In this document: piece after piece, positions 40,951-50,149 of the stretch | How positions within the stretch are numbered: position 1 is the stretch's first letter | How the letters are laid out: every line of letters starts with the position of its first letter | From: Pseudomonas viridiflava | Lineage (GTDB): Bacteria; Pseudomonadota; Gammaproteobacteria; Pseudomonadales; Pseudomonadaceae | NCBI RefSeq assembly: GCF_900582195.1 | Contig: NZ_UTHA01000210.1 | Coordinates: 1 to 64,000 of the forward strand | Direction of reading: 5' to 3' | Length of the DNA stretch: 64,000 nucleotides | The notes under the pieces: generated by a model | Databases searched by the model: none | The model's input: the letters and a program-made list of their open reading frames with translations, nothing else | Told to the model about the DNA's origin: nothing | Program-made: the position numbers and the translations under genes

Positions 40951-43218
40951 TCAAATACGCCGTGCGGCGTAACGCTTGAGCATGCTTGGAACATCGAGAA
41001 TCAGCGCGATGCGGCCGTCACCCGTGATGGTGGCGCCGGACATGCCCGGAGTGCCCTGCAGCATTTTGCCCAATGGCTTGATGACCACTTCTTCCTGACC
41101 GACCAGTTGATCGACAACGAAGCCGATCCGCTGAGTGCCCACCGAAAGGATCACCACGTGGCCTTCACGCTGCTCTTCGTGAGCGGCGGAGCTGACCAGC
41201 CAGCGCTTGAGGTAGAACAATGGCAGCGCCTTGTCCCGCACGATCACCACTTCCTGACCGTCGACGACGTTGGTGGTCGACAGGTCGAGGTGGAAGATTT
41301 CGTTGACGTTGACCAACGGGAACGCAAACGCCTGATTGCCGAGCATCACCATCAGGGTTGGCATGATCGCGAGGGTCAGCGGCACCTTGATGACGATCTT
41401 CGAGCCCTGGCCCTTGGTCGAGTAGATGTTGATCGAACCGTTGAGCTGGGAAATCTTGGTCTTCACCACGTCCATGCCGACACCGCGGCCGGACACGTCG
41501 GAGATCTCGGTCTTGGTCGAGAAACCCGGGGCGAAAATCAGGTTGTAGCACTCGGTATCGCTGAGGCGATCGGCCGCGTCCTTGTCCATCACACCGCGTT
41601 TTACCGCGATGGCACGCAGGACATTCGGGTCCATGCCTTTGCCGTCATCGGAAATCGACAGCAGGATATGGTCGCCCTCTTGCTCGGCGGCCAGAACGAC
41701 ACGACCGCCACGGGCCTTGCCCGATGCTTCGCGTTCTTCCGGAGACTCGATGCCGTGGTCGACGGCGTTGCGCACCAAGTGGACCAGCGGGTCGGCCAGG
41801 GCCTCGACAAGGTTTTTGTCGAGGTCGGTTTCTTCACCCACCAGTTCCAGGTTGATCTCTTTCTTGAGCTGACGCGCCAGGTCGCGAACCAGACGCGGGA
41901 AGCGCCCGAAGACCTTCTTGATCGGCTGCATCCGCGTCTTCATCACCGCGGTCTGCAAGTCAGCCGTGACCACGTCGAGGTTCGACACGGCCTTGGACAT
42001 GGCTTCGTCGCCGCTATTGAGGCCCAGACGCACCAGACGGTTACGCACCAGCACCAGCTCGCCGACCATGTTCATGATTTCGTCGAGACGTGCCGTGTCG
42101 ACGCGCACGGTGGTTTCGGCTTCGCTCGCCGGTTTTTCCGGAGGCGGTGCAGCTGGTGCACGGGCCGGAGCCGGTGCAGCGGCCGGTTTTGGTGCTTCGG
42201 CTTTCGGCTCAGGCTTGGGAGCCGCTTTCGGCGCAGCAGCCGGAGCGGCAGCAGCCTTGGCGGCAGGCGCAGCCACCGTGGAAGCAGCGCCGGCAGTCGC
42301 GGCGCCAACGTCAGTGAACTTGCCTTTGCCGTGCAATTCGTCGAGCAGCGATTCGAACTCGTGATCGCTGATCAGATCGCTGCCGGCCGCCGCAGCAGCC
42401 GGTGCGGCTGGCACAGGTGCCGAGGCAATCGCCGATTCCAGCGCATCGACGGCAAAGTTGCCCTTGCCATGCAACTGATCGAGCAATGCTTCGAATTCGT
42501 CGTCGGTGATGTCCGAGCTGTCGCCCGCCGCCGGTGCAGCCGGAGCCGCTGCGGTCGGTGCCACGGCATCCGCCGCGAACTGGCCTTTGCCGTGCAACTG
42601 ATCGAGCAACGACTCGAACTCGGCGTCAGTGATTTCATCGCTCGCGGCTTCAGCGGCCGTTTGCGCAGGTGCAGCAGCGGCCGGGGCTTCGGCTTCAGCC
42701 TTGACGGCGTTCAGCGAGTCCAGCAGCTGTTCGAATTCGTTATCGGTGATGTCGCCCGATGCGTCGCCTTCGACGACCAGTTCTTCGATCATCTCGGCCA
42801 CTGGCGAAGCCGGGGCGGCGTCCGCCGCTTGCGGTTCGGCCAGGCGCGCCAGGGCGGCCAGCAGTTCCGGGGTGGCAGCGGTGATCGGCGCACGTTCGCG
42901 GACTTCGCTGAACATGCTGTTCACTGCGTCCAGTGCTTCGAGGACAACGTCCATCAGTTCTGCATCAACGCGCCGCTCACCCTTACGCAGGATGTCGAAC
43001 ACGTTTTCGGCGATGTGACAGCACTCCACCAGCTCGTTGAGCTGAAGGAAGCCGGCGCCCCCTTTTACAGTGTGGAAACCGCGAAAAATTGCGTTGAGCA
43101 AATCTGCGTCATCCGGACGGCTTTCCAGCTCGACCAGTTGTTCGGACAGTTGCTCAAGAATCTCGCCGGCCTCAACCAGGAAATCCTGAAGGATCTCTTC
43201 ATCGGCGCCGAAGCTCAT
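40951..43218 (-). CDS. cheA: Chemotaxis histidine kinase CheA with four LID-like repeats
   Basis: A 755-residue CheA. P1 phosphotransfer domain with His49 (FRGFHTVKGGAGFL); dimerisation/kinase region with VRVDTARLDEIMNMVGELVLVRNRL, N-box LVHLVRNAVDHGIESPEER, ISDDGKGMD and GRGVGMDVVKTKI; C-terminal CheW-like P5. Between P1 and the kinase is an Ala/Pro linker of more than 200 residues with four imperfect copies of D-EFE-LLD-LHGKG at ~156-170, 195-214, 236-254 and 282-301. These resemble the LID motifs that bind ParP. It phosphorylates CheY and CheB encoded alongside. Confidence 0.96.
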   Translation of the reverse strand: MSFGADEEILQDFLVEAGEILEQLSEQLVELESRPDDADLLNAIFRGFHTVKGGAGFLQLNELVECCHIAENVFDILRKGERRVDAELMDVVLEALDAVNSMFSEVRERAPITAATPELLAALARLAEPQAADAAPASPVAEMIEELVVEGDASGDITDNEFEQLLDSLNAVKAEAEAPAAAAPAQTAAEAASDEITDAEFESLLDQLHGKGQFAADAVAPTAAAPAAPAAGDSSDITDDEFEALLDQLHGKGNFAVDALESAIASAPVPAAPAAAAAGSDLISDHEFESLLDELHGKGKFTDVGAATAGAASTVAAPAAKAAAAPAAAPKAAPKPEPKAEAPKPAAAPAPARAPAAPPPEKPASEAETTVRVDTARLDEIMNMVGELVLVRNRLVRLGLNSGDEAMSKAVSNLDVVTADLQTAVMKTRMQPIKKVFGRFPRLVRDLARQLKKEINLELVGEETDLDKNLVEALADPLVHLVRNAVDHGIESPEEREASGKARGGRVVLAAEQEGDHILLSISDDGKGMDPNVLRAIAVKRGVMDKDAADRLSDTECYNLIFAPGFSTKTEISDVSGRGVGMDVVKTKISQLNGSINIYSTKGQGSKIVIKVPLTLAIMPTLMVMLGNQAFAFPLVNVNEIFHLDLSTTNVVDGQEVVIVRDKALPLFYLKRWLVSSAAHEEQREGHVVILSVGTQRIGFVVDQLVGQEEVVIKPLGKMLQGTPGMSGATITGDGRIALILDVPSMLKRYAARRI

Positions 43219-43271
43219 TAATGGGGTGCTCCTACAGGTCTAAAAACCCAAAAAACCCAAATTCCAAAACT

Positions 43272-44060
43272 CTAGAATCCAAGGCTGGATAACAAATCGT
43301 CCACATCGTCCTGACCGGACACAACGTCTTCTCGTTTATCGGCATGAATCTGCGGACCTTCACCCTGCGAGAGATGTTTTTGTGGATCTTTTTCTGCAAG
43401 CATCGCGGCGCGGTCATGTTCGATGCCCGCAAAGCGGTCGACCTGACTGGCCATGAGCACGAGTTTGAGTAGATTGCTTTCAACTTCGGTGACCAGTTGG
43501 GTCACGCGCTTGATCACCTGACCGGTGAGGTCCTGGTAATCCTGGGCCAGCAGGATGTCGTTGAGATTGCTCGACACCGCACGGTTGTCCGTGCTGCTGC
43601 GTGACAGAAAACCGTCGACCCGGCGCGCCAGTTCGCGGAACTCTTCAGCCCCGACCTCGCGACGCATGAAACGACCCCAATCGGCGCTCAAGGTCTGCGC
43701 TTCATCAGCCAGACTGTTGACCACCGGGGTGGCGCTTTCCACCAGATCCATGGTGCGGTTGGCCGCGGCCTCTGTCAGCTTGACCACATAGCCCAGGCGT
43801 TCGGTGGCGTCGGTGATTTGCGACACTTCCTCGGCCTGCGGCATGTTCGGATCGATCTGGAAGTTGACGATCGCACTGTGCAGTTCACGTGTGAGCTTGC
43901 CGACTTCCTGGTACAGGCCACGGTCACGGGTCTGATTGAGCTCATGGATCAGTTGCACCGCGTCACCGAACCTGCCTTTTTCAAGGCTTTCGACCAGTTC
44001 GACCGCGTGTTTTTTCAGGGTCGACTCGAAATCGCCCTGTGAAGATTCGTTATGCTCCAT
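43272..44060 (-). CDS. cheZ: CheY-P phosphatase CheZ
   Basis: A 262-residue phosphatase. Catalytic Gln region LNDILLAQDYQDLTGQVIKRVTQLV, long helical hairpin in the middle, and a C-terminal CheY-binding helix GQDDVDDLLSSLGF. It dephosphorylates CheY encoded just upstream (18 bp gap). Confidence 0.95.
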   Translation of the reverse strand: MEHNESSQGDFESTLKKHAVELVESLEKGRFGDAVQLIHELNQTRDRGLYQEVGKLTRELHSAIVNFQIDPNMPQAEEVSQITDATERLGYVVKLTEAAANRTMDLVESATPVVNSLADEAQTLSADWGRFMRREVGAEEFRELARRVDGFLSRSSTDNRAVSSNLNDILLAQDYQDLTGQVIKRVTQLVTEVESNLLKLVLMASQVDRFAGIEHDRAAMLAEKDPQKHLSQGEGPQIHADKREDVVSGQDDVDDLLSSLGF

Positions 44061-44078
44061 AGCTCCCCCGCGCGTTCA

Positions 44079-44450
44079 TCAGCCGATGCGTTCGAAAATC
44101 TTCTCGATTTTGTCTTTCAACGCCTGAGCCGTGAAAGGTTTGACTACGTAGCCGTTCACACCGGCCTGAGCGGCCTCGATGATCTGCTCGCGCTTGGCTT
44201 CTGCAGTCACCATCAGCACTGGCAGGTGCTTGAGTTTTTCATCGGCACGCACGTGACGCAGCAGGTCGATACCGGTCATGCCCGGCATGTTCCAGTCCGT
44301 TACCAGAAAGTCGATGCTGCCGCTGTTGAGCACCGGAATGGCGGTAACGCCATCATCAGCCTCGACGGTGTTGGTGAACCCAAGATCACGCAGCAGGTTC
44401 TTGATGATCCGCCGCATCGTTGAGAAGTCATCAACGATGAGGATTTTCAT
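44079..44450 (-). CDS. cheY: Chemotaxis response regulator CheY
   Basis: A 123-residue single-domain receiver that binds the flagellar switch. Acid pocket Asp7/Asp8 (MKILIVDDFSTMRRIIKN), phospho-acceptor Asp52 (FLVTDWNMPGMTG), Thr82 (VLMVTAEAKR), Tyr101 and Lys104 (NGYVVKPFTAQ). Start at MKILIVDD as in relatives; GGAGG is 17 bases upstream, rather distant, and a TTG eight codons earlier is in frame just at that site. Confidence 0.96.
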   Translation of the reverse strand: MKILIVDDFSTMRRIIKNLLRDLGFTNTVEADDGVTAIPVLNSGSIDFLVTDWNMPGMTGIDLLRHVRADEKLKHLPVLMVTAEAKREQIIEAAQAGVNGYVVKPFTAQALKDKIEKIFERIG

Positions 44451-44616
44451 GTCTTTGTTCAATTCGACCTCCAAGCAGTCTTAAACGCGCCCAGCACCTG
44501 GACGCGCCACTTCAATCAATCGGCGCAGCACTCGAAGACTGTCTGGAGCACAACAGAGCAAGACCGGTGCCGTTCATCACCGCACCAGCCTCGTTCGCAG
44601 TGTCCCCACACTGCCT

Positions 44617-45357
44617 TCAGCGCGCTCGCCACTCCCCCAAACGCCCCCGCAAACGGGCCGCGCACTGGCTGTGTAACTGGCTGACCCGCGATTCACTGAC
44701 GCCAAGGACTTCACCGATCTCCTTGAGGTTCAGCTCTTCGTCGTAGTACAGCGCCAACACCAGTCGCTCACGCTCCGGCAAATTGGCAATCGCGTCCGCC
44801 AACGCGGCCTGGAAACGTTCATCTTCCAGATCGCGTGACGGCTCAAGATGAGCACTCGCGCCATCCTCGTGCAGCCCTTCGTGTTCGCCGTCCTGCAACA
44901 GGTCGTCGAAACTGAACAGGCGGCTGCCCAAGGTGTCATTCAAAATCCCGTAGTAATCGTCGAGACTCAATTGGAGTTCGGCTGCAACCTCGTGATCTTT
45001 AGCGTCACGGCCGGTTTTAGCTTCAATTGAGCGAATTGCGTCACTGACCATACGGGTATTGCGGTGAACCGAGCGTGGCGCCCAGTCCCCTTTGCGCACT
45101 TCGTCGAGCATCGCGCCGCGGATTCGTATGCCCGCGTACGTTTCGAAACTGGCGCCTTTGCTGGCGTCATATTTGGTCGAGACTTCGAGCAGGCCGATCA
45201 TCCCGGCCTGGATCAGGTCTTCAACCTGCACACTCGCCGGCAAGCGTGCCAGCAAGTGATAGGCAATGCGTTTGACCAGTGGCGCGTAACGCTCGATCAA
45301 CTCGTACTGCGCGTCACGTGCCGACTTCTTGTAGTAGTTCATACCGCTTGCGGTCAT
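44617..45357 (-). CDS. fliA: Flagellar sigma factor FliA (sigma-28)
   Basis: A 246-residue sigma factor for late flagellar and chemotaxis genes. Region 2: LVKRIAYHLLARLPASVQVEDLIQAGMIGLLEVSTKYDASKGASFETYAGIRIRGAMLDEVRKGDWAPRSVHR. Region 4 helix-turn-helix: LNLKEIGEVLGVSESRVSQLHSQCAARLRGRL. Overlaps fleN by 4 bp. Confidence 0.97.
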   Translation of the reverse strand: MTASGMNYYKKSARDAQYELIERYAPLVKRIAYHLLARLPASVQVEDLIQAGMIGLLEVSTKYDASKGASFETYAGIRIRGAMLDEVRKGDWAPRSVHRNTRMVSDAIRSIEAKTGRDAKDHEVAAELQLSLDDYYGILNDTLGSRLFSFDDLLQDGEHEGLHEDGASAHLEPSRDLEDERFQAALADAIANLPERERLVLALYYDEELNLKEIGEVLGVSESRVSQLHSQCAARLRGRLGEWRAR

Positions 45358-46184
45358 AGCACGGGCCCTGCCGTTTGCTGCACGAGGCGCTCGACGAAAA
45401 ACTCAAGGTGGCCACGCGGGTTGGCGGGCAGCGGCCAGGTGTCGACCTTCTGCGCGATCGCCTTGAACGCCAGCGCGCACTTGGAACGCGGAAAGGCTTC
45501 GTACACCGCACGCTGCTTCTGCACCGCTTTACGCACGCTTTCGTCGTAAGGCACGGCGCCGACGTATTGTAGGGCCACGTCGAGGAAGCGGTCCGTGACC
45601 TTGGTCAACTTGGCGAACAGGTTGCGCCCTTCCTGCGGGCTCTGCGCCATGTTGGCGAGGACGCGGAAGCGGTTCATGCCGTAATCGCGGTTGAGCAGTT
45701 TGATCAGCGCGTAGGCGTCAGTGATCGAGGTCGGCTCGTCGCAGACCACCAGCAACACTTCTTGCGCGGCGCGTACAAAACTGACTACCGAGTCACCAAT
45801 ACCCGCAGCGGTGTCGATCACCAGTACGTCGAGATTGTCGCCGATGTCGCTGAACGCTTGAATCAGCCCGGCATGTTGCGCCGGACTCAGGTGGACCATG
45901 CTCTGGGTGCCGGACGCGGCCGGCACGATGCGGATGCCACCGGGGCCCTGCAACAGCACGTCGCGCAATTCGCAACGGCCTTCGATCACGTCGGCCAATG
46001 TGCGTTTAGGGGTCAGCCCCAACAATACGTCAACGTTCGCCAGACCGAGGTCGGCGTCCAGCAGCATGACCCGACGGCCAAGCTCTGCCAGCGCCAGCGA
46101 CAAGTTCACTGACACGTTAGTCTTGCCGACGCCACCTTTGCCGCCGGTCACCGCGATCACCTGTACGGGATGCATGCTGCCCAT
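45354..46184 (-). CDS. fleN: Flagellar number regulator FleN (FlhG)
   Basis: A 276-residue MinD/ParA-type ATPase that antagonises FleQ and keeps the flagellum number at one. Motifs: VIAVTGGKGGVGKTNVSVNLSLALAELGRRVMLLDADLGLANVDVLLGL; VLVIDTAAGIGDSVVSFVRAAQEVLLVVCDEPTSITDAYALI. A good ribosome site AAGGTAAAG precedes the start. It is between flhF and fliA. Confidence 0.96.
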   Translation of the reverse strand: MGSMHPVQVIAVTGGKGGVGKTNVSVNLSLALAELGRRVMLLDADLGLANVDVLLGLTPKRTLADVIEGRCELRDVLLQGPGGIRIVPAASGTQSMVHLSPAQHAGLIQAFSDIGDNLDVLVIDTAAGIGDSVVSFVRAAQEVLLVVCDEPTSITDAYALIKLLNRDYGMNRFRVLANMAQSPQEGRNLFAKLTKVTDRFLDVALQYVGAVPYDESVRKAVQKQRAVYEAFPRSKCALAFKAIAQKVDTWPLPANPRGHLEFFVERLVQQTAGPVL

Positions 46185-46300
46185 GTTATTTCTTTACCTT
46201 GTCTTGCATAGACGGAGGCCACATTACTGGCTGCGCGTTCACAACCGGAACAATGCATGGCAGACCATCGATGTAGGTACAAAAACTGTTCATGAATACC

Positions 46301-47641
46301 TCAGCCTACCTGCTTGGTCGGGCTGTGATAGATATCAGCGAACATGTCAGCCATGGCTTCTTCGCTGGGTTCTTCCTGCATTTGCACGCTGACGGCGCGG
46401 CTGACCAGTTGATGACGGCGCGGCAGATGCAAATCATCCGGAATCCGTGGGCCATCGGTCAGGTACGCGACCGGCAATTCATGACTGATCGCCAGGCTCA
46501 ACACTTCGCCAAGGCTGGCCGTTTCATCCAGTTTAGTCAGGATGCAGCCGGCAAGCCCGCAACGCTTGTAACTATGATAAGCGGCGGTTAGAACCTGTTT
46601 CTGGCTGGTGGTTGCCAAGACCAGATAATTTTTTGAACGAATGCCACGCCCGGCCAGACTTTCGAGCTGCATGCGCAGCGCCGGATCGCTGGCTTGCAGG
46701 CCGGCAGTATCGATCAGCACCACGCGTTTGCGCAGCAGTGGATCCAGCGCCTGCACCAGCGATTGGCCCGGATCGACATGGGTCACCGGCACATTGAGAA
46801 TGCGACCCAGGGTCTTCAGTTGTTCCTGCGCGCCGATGCGGAAACTGTCCATGCTCACCAGCGCGACATTCTGCGCGCCATATTTCAGCACATAACGCGC
46901 GGCAAGTTTGGCGAGTGTAGTGGTCTTGCCCATGCCGGCAGGGCCGACCATGGCAATCACACCGCCCTCTTCCAGCGGCTCGACTTCCGGTACGGCAATC
47001 ATCCGCGCCAGGTGCGCAAGCAACATGCGCCAGGCCTGACGGGGTTCTTCGATATCGGTGATCATCGCCAGCAGATCGCGCGACAACGGGCCGGACAGAC
47101 CGATACGTTGCAGACGGCGATACAGGTTGGCTTGCGCCGGACGGCTGCCTTGCAGCTGATTCCAGGCCAGGGTGCCGAGCTGGACTTCCATCAGCTCGCG
47201 CAGGCTGTTCAATTCAAAACGCATCGAATCCAGAGCACGCGGATCGACACCGCCGGAGGACTGCGCAGGGGCCGGGGCTGGACGCGCCGGTGCGGCGTAG
47301 GTCGGCTCGCTCAGCGGTTCAGCAGCGGTCAGTGGCAGGCCAGCCGTCAACGGCAGCCCGGCGAAAATCTGGCGATTGCTGTTGCCGTCGGCTTCGCCAC
47401 GCAGGCTCAGCTCGGCCTGGGCGGTGACGATGCGCGACTGGGTCTTGCGCAGCTCGTCCTCGAGTTCCATGTTCGGAACCCGTGGCGCCAGCGCCGACAA
47501 TTTGTAATCCAGTGCCGCCGTCAGCTCGACACCGCCGGCAATGCGGCGGTTGCCAATGATGGCGGCATCAGCGCCCAGCTCATCACGAACCAGCTTCATG
47601 GCCTGACGCATATCGGCGGCAAAGAAACGCTTAACTTGCAT
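46301..47641 (-). CDS. flhF: Flagellar placement GTPase FlhF
   Basis: A 446-residue SRP-type GTPase that sets the polar flagellation site. N-terminal B domain MQVKRFFAADMRQAMKLVRDELGADAAIIGNR, a variable middle, then N-G domains: G1 MVGPAGMGKTTTLAKLAARYV, G2/G3 VALVSMDSFRIGAQEQLKTLG and VLIDTAGLQASDP, G4 ILTKLDETASLGEVLS. 11 bp after flhA. Confidence 0.96.
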   Translation of the reverse strand: MQVKRFFAADMRQAMKLVRDELGADAAIIGNRRIAGGVELTAALDYKLSALAPRVPNMELEDELRKTQSRIVTAQAELSLRGEADGNSNRQIFAGLPLTAGLPLTAAEPLSEPTYAAPARPAPAPAQSSGGVDPRALDSMRFELNSLRELMEVQLGTLAWNQLQGSRPAQANLYRRLQRIGLSGPLSRDLLAMITDIEEPRQAWRMLLAHLARMIAVPEVEPLEEGGVIAMVGPAGMGKTTTLAKLAARYVLKYGAQNVALVSMDSFRIGAQEQLKTLGRILNVPVTHVDPGQSLVQALDPLLRKRVVLIDTAGLQASDPALRMQLESLAGRGIRSKNYLVLATTSQKQVLTAAYHSYKRCGLAGCILTKLDETASLGEVLSLAISHELPVAYLTDGPRIPDDLHLPRRHQLVSRAVSVQMQEEPSEEAMADMFADIYHSPTKQVG

Positions 47642-47652
47642 AAACCACTACC

Positions 47653-49782
47653 TCAGCCGTTGGGCCCTACTGTCGCAACGATGGTCACTTGCTTGTTGTC
47701 CGGTATTTCCTGGTAGGCCAGCACATGCAATCCAGGGACTGCGAGGCGGCCAAAGCGCGAGAGCATCGCGCGGATCGGGCCGGCTACCAAAAGGATCACC
47801 GGCTGACCTTGCATTTCCTGACGCTGCGCCGCTTCGATGAGCGAACGCTGCAGCTTCTCGGCCATGCTTGGCTCCAGCAGAACGCCCTCTTCCGAGCCTT
47901 GTCCTGCCTTCTGCAGACTATTGAGCAATATTTGTTCCAACCTTGGCTCCAAGGTGATCACAGGCAGCTCCGACTCAGTGCCTACAATGCTTTGGACGAT
48001 GGCGCGGGATACGCCGACGCGCACCGCAGCCACCAACGCGGCGGTATCTTGACTCTTCGCGGCGTTGTTGGCGATCGCTTCGGCAATGCTGCGGATATCG
48101 CGCACCGGTACGTGTTCGGCGAGCAACGCTTGCAGCACTTTGAGCAACTGCGACAACGTGACCACACCCGGCACCAGCTCTTCCGCCAGTTTCGGCGAGC
48201 TTTTGGCCAGCAATTGCATGAGTTGCTGCACTTCTTCGTGGCCGATCAGCTCACTGGAATGCTTGTACAGAATCTGGTTCAAGTGGGTCGCGACCACGGT
48301 ACTGGCGTCGACCACGGTGTAACCGAGCGACTGAGCCTGCGCACGCTGGCTGATTTCGATCCACACCGCTTCCAGGCCGAAAGCCGGATCTTTGGCGTTG
48401 ATACCGTTCAGCGTGCCGTAGACCTGGCCCGGGTTGATCGCCAGTTCGCGATCCGGGTAGATCTCGGCCTCGGCGAGGATCACGCCCATCAGGGTCAGGC
48501 GATAGGCGCTTGGCGCCAGATCAAGGTTGTCGCGAATGTGCACGGTTGGCATCAGGAAGCCCAGATCCTGCGAGAGCTTCTTGCGCACGCCCTTGATCCG
48601 CGCCAGCAACTGCCCGCCCTGGTTGCGATCCACCAGTGGAATCAAGCGATAGCCGACTTCCAGTCCGATCATGTCGATTGGCGTCACGTCGTCCCAGCCC
48701 AGCTCCTTGGTTTCCATGGCACGGGCCGGCGACGGCAGCAGTTCCTGCTGACGCTTGACCTCTTCCAGCGCCACGACTTTGGCCACATTCTGCTTCTTCC
48801 AGAACAGGTACGCGCCACCTGCGGCCAGCGCGGCCATGGTCAGGAACGAGAAGTGCGGCATACCCGGCACCAGGCCCATGACCGCCATCATCCCTGCCGC
48901 CACCGCCAGCGCTTTCGGCGAGGCGAACATCTGGCGGTTGATCTGCTTGCCCATGTCTTCCGAACCGGAAGCACGGGTCACCATGATCGCCGCCGCTGTT
49001 GATAACAACAGTGATGGCAATTGCGCCACCAAACCGTCACCAATGGTCAGCAGGGCGTAAACCCGACCGGCATCGCCGAAGCTCATGTTGTGCTGGAAGA
49101 TACCGACGGCCATGCCGCCGATGAGGTTGATGAACAGAATCAGCAGGCCGGCGATGGCGTCACCACGGACGAACTTGCTGGCACCGTCCATCGAACCGTA
49201 GAACTCGGCTTCTTGGGCGACTTCCTGACGGCGCATCTTGGCCTGGTTCTGGTCGATCAGACCGGCGTTGAGGTCGGCGTCGATCGCCATTTGTTTGCCG
49301 GGCATCGCATCGAGGGTGAAGCGCGCGCTCACCTCGGAAATCCGCCCGGCACCTTTGGTCACCACAACGAAGTTGATGATCATCAGGATCGCGAAGACCA
49401 CGATACCCACCACGTAGTTACCGCCGATCACCACTTCACCGAAGGCCTGGATCACCTTACCGGCAGCGGCGTGGCCGTCCTGACCGTGGAGCATTACAAC
49501 GCGCGTCGACGCCACGTTCAGCGCCAGCCGCAACAACGTCGCGACCAGCAGAATCGTCGGGAACACGGCGAAATCCAGCGGTCGCAGCGCATACACGCAG
49601 ACCAGCAGGACGACGATCGACAGGGCAATGTTGAAGGTGAAGAACACGTCGAGCAGGAACGGCGGTACCGGCAACATCATCATCGCCAGCATGACCAGCA
49701 GCAACAACGGCACGCCCAGATTGCCTCGACTGAGGTCGGCAACGTTTGTGCGAGCAGTGTTGAATAACTGAGAGCGATCCAC
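47653..49782 (-). CDS. flhA: Flagellar export gate protein FlhA
   Basis: A 709-residue export-gate component: eight N-terminal helices (LLLLVMLAMMMLPVPPFLLDVFFTFNIALSIVVLL first), the conserved FHIPEP region (KGAGRISEVSARFTLDAMPGKQMAIDADLNAGLID), and a large cytoplasmic domain that docks chaperone-substrate complexes. GTG start after GGGGAAAACC. A sigma-54 match lies 60-80 bp upstream. Unusually far (6.4 kb) from flhB because of the inserted island. Confidence 0.97.
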   Translation of the reverse strand: MDRSQLFNTARTNVADLSRGNLGVPLLLLVMLAMMMLPVPPFLLDVFFTFNIALSIVVLLVCVYALRPLDFAVFPTILLVATLLRLALNVASTRVVMLHGQDGHAAAGKVIQAFGEVVIGGNYVVGIVVFAILMIINFVVVTKGAGRISEVSARFTLDAMPGKQMAIDADLNAGLIDQNQAKMRRQEVAQEAEFYGSMDGASKFVRGDAIAGLLILFINLIGGMAVGIFQHNMSFGDAGRVYALLTIGDGLVAQLPSLLLSTAAAIMVTRASGSEDMGKQINRQMFASPKALAVAAGMMAVMGLVPGMPHFSFLTMAALAAGGAYLFWKKQNVAKVVALEEVKRQQELLPSPARAMETKELGWDDVTPIDMIGLEVGYRLIPLVDRNQGGQLLARIKGVRKKLSQDLGFLMPTVHIRDNLDLAPSAYRLTLMGVILAEAEIYPDRELAINPGQVYGTLNGINAKDPAFGLEAVWIEISQRAQAQSLGYTVVDASTVVATHLNQILYKHSSELIGHEEVQQLMQLLAKSSPKLAEELVPGVVTLSQLLKVLQALLAEHVPVRDIRSIAEAIANNAAKSQDTAALVAAVRVGVSRAIVQSIVGTESELPVITLEPRLEQILLNSLQKAGQGSEEGVLLEPSMAEKLQRSLIEAAQRQEMQGQPVILLVAGPIRAMLSRFGRLAVPGLHVLAYQEIPDNKQVTIVATVGPNG

Positions 49783-49842
49783 CGGTTTTCCCCGTTCCTT
49801 TAAAGCAAACTTTTGACGCCCAGAGCGGGCTCACGGCGGGTA

Positions 49843-49860
49843 CTGCAAGAAGCTTTCCAA
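49843..49860 (-). promoter_or_regulatory. flhA: Sigma-54 promoter of flhA-flhF
   Basis: On the minus strand TTGGAAAGCTTCTTGCAG has the invariant GG-N10-GC of RpoN promoters with a good TTGCA -12 box. Transcription would begin about 50 bases before the flhA GTG. FleQ/RpoN control of flhA is known in P. aeruginosa. Confidence 0.65.
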
Positions 49861-49921
49861 CTTTTGCCGGTGGGATGAAACAGAGGTGTTCATCTGAGGA
49901 TTTTTGCTGATTGGGCTGGCC

Positions 49922-49989
49922 CCTTCGCGAGCAGGCTCGCTCCCACAGGGAAATGCATTCCAAATGTGGGAGCGAGCCTGCTCGCGAAA
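49922..49989. repeat. REP pair, part of the duplicated segment
   Basis: Two inverted REP copies separated by GGGAAATGCATTCCAAAT. The unit and its right flank (AAGTGAAGTCA..) recur at 54870-54932 before the second DUF6124 gene. Confidence 0.9.
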
Positions 49990-50020
49990 GGGCAAGTGAA
50001 GTCAGCACAAAAGTACCTTC

Positions 50021-50036
50021 TAAACTCTGGTGTTTA
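50021..50036. promoter_or_regulatory. AAAC-TCTGGT-GTTT palindrome, copy A
   Basis: TAAAC and GTTTA around TCTGGT; conserved in copy B at 54962-54979 as TTAAAC-TCTGGC-GTTTAA. It lies ~110 bp before the structured leader core and may be an operator or promoter element of the DUF6124 unit. Confidence 0.4.
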
Positions 50037-50149
50037 AAAGACACTTGCAGACACGGTCTCAAGGCTACAAATCCTTGCGCCATTGCCTACAGCCAAGCCA
50101 GAATCCGCCGGCTTGTGCGCCTTGGGGTCGGGTTCTATTGTGGGTCGGT

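Noticed and set aside
40819..43221. 800-codon plus-strand open frame opposite cheA
   Set aside because: Antisense to cheA, Arg/Gly/Ser-rich, no domain; an artefact of high GC third positions.
44475..44616. Possible FliA (sigma-28) promoter before cheY
   Set aside because: GCCGATTG occurs on the minus strand but no TAAA-type -35 is found at the right distance.
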